A DNA stretch of 64,000 nucleotides from Orientallactaga sibirica (lineage: Eukaryota > Chordata > Mammalia > Rodentia > Dipodidae): assembly GCA_036365145.1 (NCBI GenBank), contig JAEOAD010000029.1, positions 21,065,001 through 21,129,000 of the forward strand, given 5' to 3'. The notes beneath the pieces are model-generated. The model saw only the letters and a list, made by a program, of their open reading frames with translations, was not told the origin of the DNA and searched no databases. Position 1 is the first letter of the stretch. Every line of letters starts with the position of its first letter. A program made the position numbers and the translations under genes. This document shows, piece by piece, positions 11,983-22,879 of the stretch.

Positions 11983-13023
11983 CTAAATTTTAATAGTCAA
12001 GAGTGGTGAATAAATACTTTATTTTTCTTTTCTAGTTGAACTTGAGCTCATGTGCACTACTTTCCTGACACATTTGCTTGTATGCAGGTTTACTCCCATC
12101 TTGTGGCCTGTTAAAATATTGCTTCCAAAAAATCACTTGAAACCAAGCCAGATCTGAAGTTATAAGCACAGTTTAACCTTGCACAGACCATAAAAGCTCA
12201 ACTGGTAGTTTATAAGGTATCTTCCCATTTAAAGATTGGCATTGCTAACACATACTTGTCTATGCTCAAGGTCAATGAACTCACATGAGGGCACAATCAT
12301 CAGAATTTGTGTACTGGCTTTGCTATTTGGGGACTCACCCTTCAGTGATCTTTTATTAAACTGGCTCCTAAAATTGGCTCTTCTTTGCATTAAAGTGTAT
12401 ACATATGTGTGTACTGTTCATGTGTGTGCGTGCGTGCATGTGTGTGTATCTTATCCTTCAGACATCCCCTTGGATCTGAGCACAAATGGTGTTGACACTA
12501 CCTGCTCTATATTTTTTAATTTATATTTATTTATTTATATTTATTTTTGTTACAGGCCAATTTTCCCTATCGACTCACTACTGACTCAATCCTTCCCTCA
12601 ATTGTAATAAGCAATACTTAAAACTGCCTTGACACACACACACACTGCCCAATATATGTATTCTGATATATAATATACATGTGTGTTTTTTTTAAAAAGT
12701 ATATGAATTCGTAGTGATTATTGAAAGTAATAAAAAGCTCCCTCTCCCTTAACACAAATGAACTAGAAAGTATTTAAAAGACAAGTAATAGTAGAAGGCA
12801 AATGAAGACATTGGTTTGATTATGACAAAATAGCTAAAACTATGGATCTGAGAGGCATCGATGATTAAATTCGAATATTGATTTCCAGAACCAGATATTT
12901 TTACCAACTCACAAGCTTCTCTGAAGACTATGGACCTCTGCCTGGGGATATGACCCTGTAAGGTCCAAAACATTGAGGCCAACCAGAGACGACATATGGT
13001 GGGCAGCAAGCCACAGAGAAAAG
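11983..13023. other. No gene recognised; short GT and TTTA simple repeats
   Basis: A TG-rich run lies at about 12400-12448, a TTTATA/TTTA stretch at 12520-12550 and an (AC) run at about 12630-12645. The 123-codon frame at 12236-12607 runs through the TG and TTTA repeats and has no domain. Confidence 0.45.
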
Positions 13024-15745
13024 GAGAAGGACCAAGTGGAGAGTAGAGGGAGAGTCTATAAGGTATGAGGGAGTCTCAAACGTCCTAGACATATCAAGTG
13101 AAGAGTAGAGTGGGAGTCTGTAAGGTATGAGGGAATCTCACACCTGCTAGACATATCAAGTGGAGAGTAGAGGGGGAGTCTAAAGGTATGAGGAATCTCA
13201 CACCTGCTAGACATATCAAGTAGAGAGCAGAGGGGGAGTCTGTAAGGTATGAGGGAATCTCACACCTGCTAGACATATCAAGTAGAGAGTAGAGGGGGAG
13301 TCTAAAGGTATGAGGAATCTCACACCTCCTCGACATATCAAGTAGAGAGCAGAGGGGGAGTCTGTAAGGTATGAGGGAGTCTCACACCTCCTCGACATAT
13401 CAAGTAGAGAGTAGAGGGGGAGTCTGTAAGGCATGAGGGAGTCTCACACCTTCTAGACATATCAAGTGGAGAGTAGAGGGGGAGTCTGTAAGGTATGAGA
13501 AATCTCACACCTCCTTGACATATCAAGTGGAGAGTAGAGGGAGAGTCTGTAAGGTATGAGGAGTCTCACACCTCCTAGACATATCAAGTGGAGAGTAGAG
13601 GGAGAGTCTGTAAGGTATGAGAAATCTCACACCTCCTAGACATATAGAGTGGAGAGTAGAGGGAGAGTATTTAAGGTATGAGGGAGTCTCACACCCCCTA
13701 GACATATCAAGTGGTGAGTAGAGGGAGAGTCTGTATGAGAAATCTCACACCTGCTAGACATATCAAGTGGAGAGTAGAGGGAGAGTATGAGGACCTCCTA
13801 GACAGTCTGTAGAGGGAGAGTCTATGAGGAATCTCACACCTCCTAGACATATCAAGTGGAGAGTAGAGGGAGAGTCTGTAAGGTATGAGGAATCTCACAC
13901 CTCCTAGACATATCAAGTGGAGAGTAGAGGGAGAGTCTGTAAGGTATGAGGAATCTCACACCTCCTAGACATATCAAGTGGAGAGTAGAGGGAGAGTCTG
14001 TAAGGTATGAGAAATCACACACCTCCTTGACATATCAGTGGAGAGTGGAGAGTAGAGGGGAATCTCACCTCCTAGACATATCAAGGTATGAGGGAATCTC
14101 ACACCTCCCTGACTTAGTGAAGTGGAGACATATCAAGTGGAGAGTAGAGGGAGAGTCTAAGGTATGAGGAATCTCACACCTCCATATCAAGTGGAGAGTA
14201 GAGGGAGAGTCTGAAGTGGAGACTAGAGTGGAGAGTAGGGGGGAGAGTCTAAGGTATGAGGAATCTCACACCTCCTAGACATATCAAGTGGAGAGTAGAG
14301 GGAGAGTCTGTAAGGTATGAGGAATCTCACACTTCCTAGACATATCAAGTGGAGAGTAGAGGGAGAGTCTGTAAGGTATGAGGAATCTCACACCTCCTAG
14401 ACATATCAAGTGGAGAGTAGAGGGGGAATCTAAAGGTATGAGGAATCTCACACCTCCACGACTTATGAAGTGGAGACTAGAGGGAGAGTCTATAAGGTAT
14501 GAGGAATCTCACACCTCCTAGACATATCAAGTGGAGAGTAGAGGGGGAGTCTGTAAGGTAGACATATCAAGTGGAGAGTAGAGGGAGAGTCTGTAAGGTA
14601 TGAGGGAATCTCACACCTCCTAGACTAGACATATCAAGACATATCAAGTGGAGAGTAGAGGGAGAGTCTGTAAGGTATGAGGAATCTCACACCTCCTAGA
14701 CATATCAAGTGGAGAGTAGAGGGAGAGTCTGTAAGGTATGAGGAATCTCACACCTCCTAGACATATCAAGTGGAGAGTAGAGGGGGAGTCTGTAAGGTAT
14801 GAGGAATCTCACACCGTCTAGACATATCAAGTGGAGAGTAGAGGGAGAGTCTGTAAGGTATGAGGAATCTCTCACAGTCTGACATATCAAGGTATAGAGG
14901 GGGAGGAATCTCACACCTCCAAGACATATCAAGTGGAGAGTAGAGGGAGAGTCTGTAAGGTATGAGGAATCTCACACCTCCTTGACCTATCAAGTGGAGA
15001 GTAGAGTGGGAGTCTGTAAGGTATGAGGGAATCTCACACCTGCTAGACATATCAAGTAGAGAGTAGAGGGGGAGTCTAAAGGTATGAGGAATCTCACACC
15101 TCCTCGACATATCAAATAGAGAGTAGAGGGGGAGTCTGTAAGGTATGAGGGAGTCTCACACCTCCTCGACTTATCAAGTGGAGAGTAGAGGGAGAGTCTG
15201 TAAGGTATGAGGAATCTCACACCTCCTGGACATATCAAGTGGTGAGTAGAGGGAGAGTCTGTAAGGTATGAGGAATCTCACACCTCCTAGACATATCAAG
15301 TGGAGAGTAGAGAGAGTAGAGGAGAGTCTCCTTGACATATCAAGGTATGAGGCAGAGTCTCTAAGGTATGAGGGAATCTCACACCTCCTAGACATATCAA
15401 GTGGAGAGTAGAGGGAGAGTCTGTAAGGTATGAGGGAATCTCACACCTCCTAGACATATCAAGTGGAGAGTAGAGGGAGAGTCTATAAGGTATGAGGGAA
15501 TCTCACACCTCCTAGACATATCAAGTGGAGAGTAGAGGGAGAGTAAGGGAGAATCTCACAGTCTGAGTAGAGGGGAGAGTCTGTAAGGTATGAGGGAATC
15601 TCACACCTCCTAGACATATCAAGTGGAGAGTAGAGGGAGAGTCTGTAAGGTATGAGGGAATCTCACACCTCCTAGACATATCAAGTGGAGAGTAGAGGGA
15701 GAGTCTGTAAGGTATGAGGAATCTCAGTCCTCCTCGACATATCAA
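13024..15745 (+). repeat. Minisatellite of about 61-bp units, about 44 copies
   Basis: The unit on the + strand carries, in order, 'gtatgaggaatctcacacc', 'tcctagacatatcaagtgga' and 'gagtagagggagagtctgta'. Unit length is about 61-62 bp. The array spans about 2.7 kb with no other sequence inside. Units vary by point changes (cctgctagac, cctcctcgac, gtgggag, gtctaaagg) and by partial units (for example 13780-13830, 14030-14140, 14205-14240, 15310-15350). The + strand is purine-rich. All open frames here are phase shifts through the repeat. A 61-bp period is not a multiple of three, which argues against coding. Function is unknown; it is best treated as a VNTR. Confidence 0.95.
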
Positions 15746-16070
15746 CTTAGTAAAAAGAATGAATGTTGCTTAGATTGTTTACTTCTCCTCACTGGAATTG
15801 AACACAGAAAAACATCCTTACTAATAGAAACCAATGAGTGATACTCTAGTATGAGTTTAGGCACATGATTAGCTATATGTCAAAGTGAGCTAGGATTCAC
15901 CTAAAAGTTGTCCTAAAGAAACATAAGTATTTAAAAATATGTAGAAATGTATACATCATTGTTCAAATTTTCTAATAAATGGGATTACAAATTATGTAGT
16001 AGTAATTAATGACAAAAAACAAGGAATATTATATTGTCACCAAACTCACTCTTTTAAAATGCAGGCTTCA
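15746..16070. other. No gene recognised
   Basis: AT-rich right flank of the minisatellite, with no repeat or coding signal that I can support. Confidence 0.4.
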
Positions 16071-17084
16071 GTGTGTGTGAGAGAGATTTTGAAAATTTAA
16101 TAGTGACTTCCAGTCAGAAATGTTGCAATGGTAAGACCCTACTGCTAAAGATACCAAATGCTATTGGCACAGACCATAGAGAGACCTGGTTGGAATCCAG
16201 AGGACAGCCAATCCCCAGACGATTAGCCTATCTAGTTCTGGAAGGCACTACATGAGCTTCTTGGGGAAAGTGTCCAACATCTGCCCAAGCAACTCAAAGT
16301 CTAAGCAACTCAGAAGCAAACAACCTAATATGATGCTCACACAAGTGCAATGGTGGCACACAGCCATGGTCAGTAACCAACTGCTCTTGGATTGGCTCAC
16401 ATATCCATTCAGTGGAAAGGAAACCATATCTGGAGCTGGGAAACAAGTCAGAATCATATCCAGAAAATAATTCTGTTTTCCATTGTCAAATTCCCACTAA
16501 CCTTAGACTATAAGAGGGTTTACATACACTCTTATACTTCTCTCTAAATTAATAATGGTTATTCCATTTAACTAGTTCTGACTTCATTCTCCATTGAAGA
16601 ATTTGCTTCTCTTTTTCAAATGGGAGCTAGAACTGAGGAGATAAATGACTCAGTGGATTCCACCCCAGCCACAGCTGCAACCACAGAAGAATTAGGGAAA
16701 TGAGCTGGAGAGCTGCTTTCTTAGTGAATATGATATCAGCATAAGTGTGATGGAGATAGATGCTGAGGACACTCAATACCTACCAAATCAGAGATCCAGA
16801 GGCTCCTGCATGCCCATCAAGGAAGTAGACTTAAAATGCTCCCAGCATGGCTCAGGGAATTTTGCAGAAGAGGGGCAGAAAGATTGTTAGAGCCACAAGT
16901 TGAGACATTTTGCACAGAGACATTTCTTCTCCTACCTCCGTAATGCATGACCCACAATCCCCAGTGGGTTGAACTGCATCCCCAAGGAGGAAGGCCTCGT
17001 CAGAAAATGGGCAGGGAGGAGGGAAAGGATGGTACCAACATGTGCTGTTTACATACAAAATATGTCCATATCCAATAAAAAAAG
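16071..17084 (+). mobile_element. L1 3'-end-like segment, copy 2 (long)
   Basis: The part from about 16660 to 17084 shares the family blocks 'gaggacactcaatac', 'cagagatccagaggctcc', 'gaagtagacttaaaa', 'tggctcagggaattttgca', 'agagccacaagttgaga' and 'ggatggtaccaaca' before 'ccaataaaaaaag'. The part from about 16071 to 16660 ('ctattggcacagaccata', 'ctaagcaactcagaagc') may be further upstream L1 3' UTR, but that is less certain. It ends at the A-rich stretch where the next SINE sits. The overlapping 60-72 codon frames are not genes. Confidence 0.55.
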
Positions 17085-17100
17085 AAATGTTGCAAAATTT

Positions 17101-17301
17101 GGGCTAGAGAGATGGCTTAGCAATTAGACACTTGCCTGAAAAGCCTAAAGACCCAGGTTGAATTCCCCTGTAAGCCAGATGCACAAGGGGATGAATGCAT
17201 CTGGAGTTTGCAGTGGCTAAAGGCACTGGCGGGCCCATTCTCTCTCTCTATCTGCCTCTCTCTAGTTCTTAAATAAATAAAAATGAATACTATATATATT
17301 T
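17101..17301 (+). mobile_element. tRNA-derived SINE, TSD aaatgttgcaaa
   Basis: The head 'gggctagagagatggctta' and family blocks are complete and end in 'aaataaataaaaatg' plus an AT run. The target sequence 'aaatgttgcaaa' precedes it (17085-17096) and recurs directly after it (17302-17313), consistent with target-primed reverse transcription into the A-rich end of the preceding L1 3' segment. Confidence 0.9.
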
Positions 17302-17313
17302 AAATGTTGCAAA

Positions 17314-17390
17314 GTGGCTGAGGCCCTGGTGTGCCAATTCCCTCTCTCAGACACACTCTGTAAAAAATAAAACCAAAAAAATTTTTTTAA
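17314..17390 (+). mobile_element. 5'-truncated tRNA-derived SINE
   Basis: Only the 3' half is present: 'gtggctgaggccctggtg', 'ccaattccctctctcag' and an A-rich tail. The following bases 'gttgcaaaat' (17391-17400) repeat the target again, so this site carries three copies of the target word and records two separate SINE insertions. Confidence 0.8.
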
Positions 17391-17455
17391 GTTGCAAAAT
17401 TCTTTGAAAAATAGACAGGTTCAACATAAAGGGAAAATTTAAAAATCATATGACT

Positions 17456-17678
17456 TGGCTGGGAAAATGGCTTAGTGGTTAAGGGGTTTGCCTGCAAAGC
17501 CTAAGGACCCTGGTTCAATTCCCTAGGACCCACATAAGCCAGATGCACAAGGGGGCACATGCATCTGGAGTTGGTTTGCAGTGGCTGGAGGCCCTGGTGT
17601 ACCCATTCTCTCTTTCTATATGCTTCTTTCTTTTTGTCTTTCCTTCAAATAAATAAATAAAATATTAAAAACTTTTAA
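17456..17678 (+). mobile_element. tRNA-derived SINE with 15-bp TSD
   Basis: A full-length copy from 'tggctgggaaaatggctta' to 'caaataaataaataaaata'. It is flanked by the perfect direct repeat 'aaaaatcatatgact' at 17441-17455 and 17679-17693. This gives firm boundaries and shows L1-dependent mobilisation. Confidence 0.95.
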
Positions 17679-17693
17679 AAAAATCATATGACT

Positions 17694-18871
17694 ACATTAT
17701 AAGCATACTACTATAAAATGTAATAAAAACATTTTATTCACATCAGAAACAAAGATATAAATTTGTAATTGTAGAAATTCATGCTAAGTGTATACCTGTA
17801 GTTATGTGGTATAATTTATTACAGGCTTATGCATCATAGAAGTGTTCATCATCTTTTTTCATAAAATGATGGTGATAGATTTTTATATGTTCTTACTCAG
17901 AAAAAATTTAAAACCTCTGACATCTCTACATTATCATTGTCCCTTGTACTAAAAACCCCTCAAGCCACACAGCAATAAACCTCAGACCACTTCATTAACT
18001 CTGCTAGTATGTCACTCTAGAGATTGGTCTTATAGGTAGACCTTGCATTTCTATGAATTCTAGGCAACTCGGCCAAAGATAATCTTCTTTTGTAAGAAAA
18101 AAAGCCAAGAAATCTACTTTGGTTCAAGTTACTTTGTATCCACTAACTACGGCCTGGGTATGTGTTGATGGAGGACAACCTCTCAAAAAGAGATAGTAGG
18201 TAGTCTAGAATGTGAGGTTCTGTGGTCCTGTTTTTTTTTTTTTTTTTTTAATTAAACCAGGATTTAACCAGTGTTTTCTGTGTCAGGAAAAAAAATTAAA
18301 CAGAGACACGGTCCAGCTCCTAGTATGGATGCCTGGGGAAAAGAAGGAAATGATATTCAATTCCAGAACAGCATCCTGAGAAGTAGAGTTGTGCCACCTG
18401 AAAATCAGGGATTAAAGAATGAGTTTTCCTGGCTAAACCTAGCATCAAAGCCAGGGTTATAAATGCAAATGCCATAGGCCACCAAATGGGTAATATAAAG
18501 GTTTAGATTGAGGTGGATTTAAAGCAGAGATAGAATTATTATCCACTAAGTATGTGTTGGCAAACATATTACTTCTGACTGTTGCATTTAGCCCATAGGA
18601 GAGAGTCTGTGAACCTTGACTGGGTACTGAGTTAATCTTCTTGCTAAGGCTGCAGGAATCTGGCTCAGACTAACATTTTCTCTGTGCAGAGCACTGTGTA
18701 TGCTAGGCAGTGGCTGACAGTGTCAGCAGTGGTGTCACACCACAGGGGTGAATTTAACTTCCATCATATTCTCTATAGGTCTTTGTTTCCAGTGCAGGTG
18801 GGAGACCTGAGAAATTAACAATGAAAATAAAACAATACTTGTACTTAGAGAATTTGTGTAAGTTTCAAATA
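17694..18871. other. No gene recognised; poly-T at 18231-18250
   Basis: Nothing recognisable apart from a 20-base T run. The 63-codon frame at 18271-18462 has no domain. Confidence 0.4.
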
Positions 18872-18998
18872 TTCCTTCCTCTCTCTCTCCCTCTTTCTTC
18901 TTCCTCCTCCTTCTTCTTCTAATTCTCCTCCTCCCCTCCTCTGCTTCTTTTCCTTTCTCTCTGTTTCCCTCCCTTTCTCATTCCACTTTCCCTCTTCT
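18872..18998 (+). repeat. Long polypyrimidine tract
   Basis: About 127 bases are almost pure C/T (cttcct, cttctt and ctcctc motifs) with only a few purines. Tracts of this type and length can form triplex (H-DNA) structures under supercoiling. It lies just upstream of the nested LTR pair. Confidence 0.85.
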
Positions 18999-19000
18999 TG

Positions 19001-19660
19001 TTATGTGTTGAATATTTATGTCCTTATAAAATTTACATGTGTGGTAGTTTGAGTGGATATTCCCCAGTAGATTTAGGAGTTTTACTAAAGCTTGTATCTT
19101 GGGGTCATTGTGGCCGGATCCTAGGCTCTAGCCCTAAGGTGTGGGGGCAGATTTGGAGTTTACAGCTCTGCCATTATAGGTTCCGAGAGTGTGCTTGGTG
19201 GTGTGTTTGTGGTGGCTTTTTCATTCTCTCTGCCTGGACTGGTGAAAGGAAGGCCCAGCTTCTTCTGCCATAATGGAACTTTCCCTCTATCTATAAGCTT
19301 CAATAAAGCACTTCCTCCCCTAACTTATGCTTGTTTTGAAGTTCTTCCCAGCCATGTGAGACTGTCTGCTACAACATGTTAATACCCTAACCCACACAGA
19401 ATTGATATTAGAAGGTGGGTCCAATGAAGATTGATTAGCTATAGTGATATGGCTCTGCTAAATGGAATCAGTGCCTTTATGAGGACATAACTGGGAGATA
19501 TCAGTCTGAAGTCTGAAATAAGATTTTCATCAGAGCCTGACCAGGGTGGCACCCTGACTTCACTTCCAGCCTCTTAAAATATGACACATGTCTTTTGCTT
19601 ACAAGTCACTCAGACTATGGTACTTTGTTATACCAGCTTGGGGAAGATGAATCAATCCAT
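19001..19660 (+). mobile_element. MLT1-like MaLR LTR, interrupted
   Basis: The left piece 'tgtgttgaatatttatgtcc' and the right piece starting 'aataccctaacccacacaga' and 'gatattagaaggtgggtcc' fit the 5' part of an ancient MLT1-type LTR. 'cactcagactatggtacttt' and 'gttataccagc' fit its 3' end. The two pieces join when the inner LTR at 19040-19373 is removed. This is the older layer of a nested pair. Confidence 0.7.
19040..19373 (+). mobile_element. Solo LTR (ERVL/MaLR type), TG...CA, 5-bp TSD
   Basis: The element starts 'tgtggtagtttgagtgga' and ends 'gactgtctgctaca', so it has TG...CA termini. It is flanked by 'acatg' at 19035-19039 and 19374-19378, the 5-bp duplication expected for this class. 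A polyadenylation-type signal 'caataaagcac' lies at about 19300. Length is 334 bp and no internal region is attached, so it is a solo LTR left by LTR-LTR recombination. Overlapping 91- and 63-codon frames are not genes. Confidence 0.85.
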
Positions 19661-21010
19661 TTTCCTTCAACTGTTATATGTTCTCTTTGGGTATGGAGAT
19701 AGAGCAGAGTGGAGAATATTGTCACTAAATACTGCTGAACATGGATATTTTTTGTTTCTTTCCCTCTATCCTTCCCTTTCTTCTTCCTTCCCTCCCTCTC
19801 TTGTTCTCTAGTATACTGTCCAAAGTCATATGCTCTCAGTCACCAGTTGGTCAGAGAGTATTCCATGTATAGAAATCTTTCTGCATGTTGTCTCTGTATC
19901 ACCAATTCTATTCCCATTTGCATTCTATTTCCACCTTCCCATTTTCAACTCCAAGACTTATAAATTCGTGATCAGATGGCAAATGAACTAAACTGACAGT
20001 TGGTGGCACTGCATTTCAGCTAAACTCCCTAATGTATAAGCACAAGAACATTATCTCCTTTAACCACAAGAGGCTGTCTAGGTGCTAAGAACAGAAGAAC
20101 TGCTTCAGAAACAGATTTCTGCACCCAATGCCTTGGAAACTAGTTGAGTGGCTTGGAATCTGTAGGTTTACTTAATATTTTAAATATTTCCAATTCAGGT
20201 GATCTGGATATTACAGGAGTGTTGCTCTGAAGGGACAACATGGAGTGACAACACTTTGAACTTGAGCATTGGTTAGGGAATTTTTTTTTCTTCAGATGTG
20301 TCTTTCTGATCTGGGATGTTTACTAAAGTATGCAGGAATAATTGTCATATTATTTCCTCTTTGAATTCCTAATAGTTTTTGAGATGCACATGTCTGTTGG
20401 AATGTAAAAGAGTGTCTGCTGTTAGAACAGTCTCAAACCTCTTAGTAATACATTTCTTACTCAAGAGTTAGATTAAAATGAATCTATAAATTCTACCAAA
20501 CCAAGATATGATTATGATAATAGATAAATACATAGATGAAACTTTTGTATATTAACTTGGTTTCTAACATTTTATCATTGACATTTTAAATGTTATTGAA
20601 GAGTATGAATTAGCAAGCATCATCAACCTAAGCCCTATTGTTAAAATTTTATTATTTTCTTTCATTAATATTATACATCTCTGCAGCCTTCTATTACCTA
20701 TAAATCTATTTTGTTTTGAGAAAGTCTAGTGTAAACTAGATATATCCATACAAATATTTCACTATGCATCCAATACCTGCAGAACTGAAAAGCTATTTAT
20801 GGTTTTAATGTAAACTTAGTATGCAACAAAATGCTTGCATCTTTTTGATATCATCAGTGAGTTTGGACAAATGTACACACGCTACAACAAAAATATTTAC
20901 AAAGTTACAAAGCATTACCTGCATCTCAGGAAGCTCTCTCATATGTTGCCAGTAAATCCCCACATTATGACTCCAAGGAAGACCTTATTCTAATTATTTT
21001 TATTATAAAT
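19661..21010. other. No gene recognised; CT-rich run at 19757-19813
   Basis: A short pyrimidine-rich run is followed by AT-rich DNA without a recognisable element. Confidence 0.4.
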
Positions 21011-21011
21011 T

Positions 21012-21225
21012 ATGGCTGGAGAGATGGCATAGCAGTTAAGACATTTGTCTGTGAAGCCAAAGGACCCAGGTTTGATTCCCCAGGATCCACGTAAGCCAGA
21101 TGCACAAGGTGGCATATGCTTCTGGAGATCATTTGTAGTTCACCCATTCTTTCTTTGTCTTGTGCATGTGCTCTCTGCCTCCTTCTATTTCTCTCTCTCA
21201 AATAAATAAAATTAACAAAAAAGAA
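21012..21225 (+). mobile_element. tRNA-derived SINE
   Basis: The head 'atggctggagagatggcata' is followed by 'gtaagccagatgcacaagg' and a tail 'caaataaataaaattaac'. Imperfect flanking repeats (tattataaatta at about 21000-21011 and tcataaatta near 21236-21245) are compatible with a decayed TSD. The minus-strand 90-codon frame is a read-through of the element. Confidence 0.9.
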
Positions 21226-21869
21226 ATCACCTTTATCATAAATTAGCTTTGCATATTTGGGCTTTGATATAAATGGATTCATGATTTAGATTTTTATTTT
21301 GTGTGAGTCTCCTTTCACTTAACATAAAGTTTTCAAGATCTATCTGTGTGTGTGCCTGTGTGTGTGTGTGTACTTTTAATTCCTATGTAATATTGTAATC
21401 TATAAATATACTTCAGTTTTTTTATTATATTAAATTCTTCTCAGTTTTTATTTTGGGGAATTTGTGAATTAAAATCTTGTAATAATTTAGATGAAAGTCT
21501 TTTAATGTAAATATGTTTTGATTTCTCTTGGGTAAATATCTAATACTGGAGTTATTAAATCACAAAGTAAATGCCTATTATGTTTTCTTTCCTCAAAATG
21601 CCAAACTTTAAAATAAATAGTTACTCCATTTAAACTTGCAGTAATTATTTACAGCTATATATTTGATTTTCTGTGGACCACAACCTTACTAATATTTGGC
21701 ATTATCACTCTTAATTTATCCTATGATATGTATGTGGTAAGAGCTGTAATTTCAGTTGATTCAACTGTAAGCTATTCTTTGAATATAGATTGTGGCTGGC
21801 TTTTATAAACAGAGCAATGCATAAACATGTTTGACTATCCACTCCTATGTGTAGAATTAGTAGGAGATA
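21226..21869. other. No gene recognised; GT run at about 21345-21371
   Basis: AT-rich DNA with a short TG microsatellite. It could hold old repeats that I cannot recognise. Confidence 0.4.
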
Positions 21870-22226
21870 TGCAACAGATGAGAATGATGGACCTCATTCC
21901 TGTCTCTGTGTGTGTGCATGTTTCTGTGTGTAAATGCAGACAAGAATTGCATGGCTTGTGTATAGAAGTATGGATACAATTCAGGTATTGAGCCTCACTT
22001 TCCACTTCGTATGAAATAGACTCCCTTGTTGGTCATCACTGCTTATTCCAGATTACATGGCACATGAGCTTACAGAGATTCTCTTGTTACTTCCCATCTC
22101 ACCATAGAAGTGCTGAGATTACAGATGTTACCTAGCACATCTGGCTTTCTGTGGGGGCTGAGGAACTGAACTCAAGTCCTCATGGTTATGCAACAAATAC
22201 TTTACACTTTGCCTAATCTCTCTAGC
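21870..22226 (-). mobile_element. B3/B4-type SINE, antisense
   Basis: On the + strand the order is a TG-rich end, 'catagaagtgctgagattac', then 'ggaactgaactcaagtcct', 'catggttatgcaacaaatac' and 'cctaatctctctagca'. This is the reverse complement of a B3/B2-related SINE with its tRNA-like head at the right. No TSD was identified. Confidence 0.65.
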
Positions 22227-22879
22227 AAGACATTACTTAATGTCTGTAAGGTATAATAATAAAAAATAAATGCAAGCCTGTGTGATTAAGTCTGAATCAC
22301 AGTTCTCCAAGATGGTCATTGCCAAAATTTAAAGGTCAGGGAAGTCTTTAAGCTGAAGTCTGAAAACTTAGTACCATTTGTTCAGAACTCAGGATTCTAA
22401 ACCTATTTGTACCCCCAGCCCTAGGCACTGAGTAGGCCATGCAGGGTCTAGATGAGTGCTCCCCCACCCACATGAGTACAAGCCCAGCTCACACTCCTGG
22501 GAGTGAGGATGAGCCCCATTTGGCTCTTTCACTCCCTGACCTCCCTGCCTGCACTACCTGGAATAGAGGCTGTTGAGTTGATCACACTCCAAAGCCCTGG
22601 CACTAGTTATGCTAGGTCAACCAGTGTTCAGCCCAAAATTAGATAGATTGTGGAAGCTGCACCCATAATAAGATACCTCCTCAACTTCCAGTGGACCCAG
22701 TTTGAACCTGAAGATAGTCTCACACGCACCTTGATCAAAGCTGACAAAGCCACTCAACACATGTCCTACAAGAGCTGCTATTGCCACATTCCCAGCAAGA
22801 CAAAAGAACTATCTTGAGATGGGCAAATCCCAATGCAAAAAAAAAAAAAAAAAAAAAAAAAAAACAAGAAACAAAGGCA

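Noticed and set aside
13024..15745. CRISPR-like periodic array
   Set aside because: Units abut with no unique spacers of constant length between conserved repeats, and the surroundings are a rodent-type genome full of SINEs and L1. It is a minisatellite.
13094..15745. Repeat protein encoded on the minus strand (recurrent MSRRCEIP / PLLST wording)
   Set aside because: The unit is about 61 bp, so frames shift from unit to unit. The open frames break and restart every few units, and there is no sign of splice sites or a promoter.
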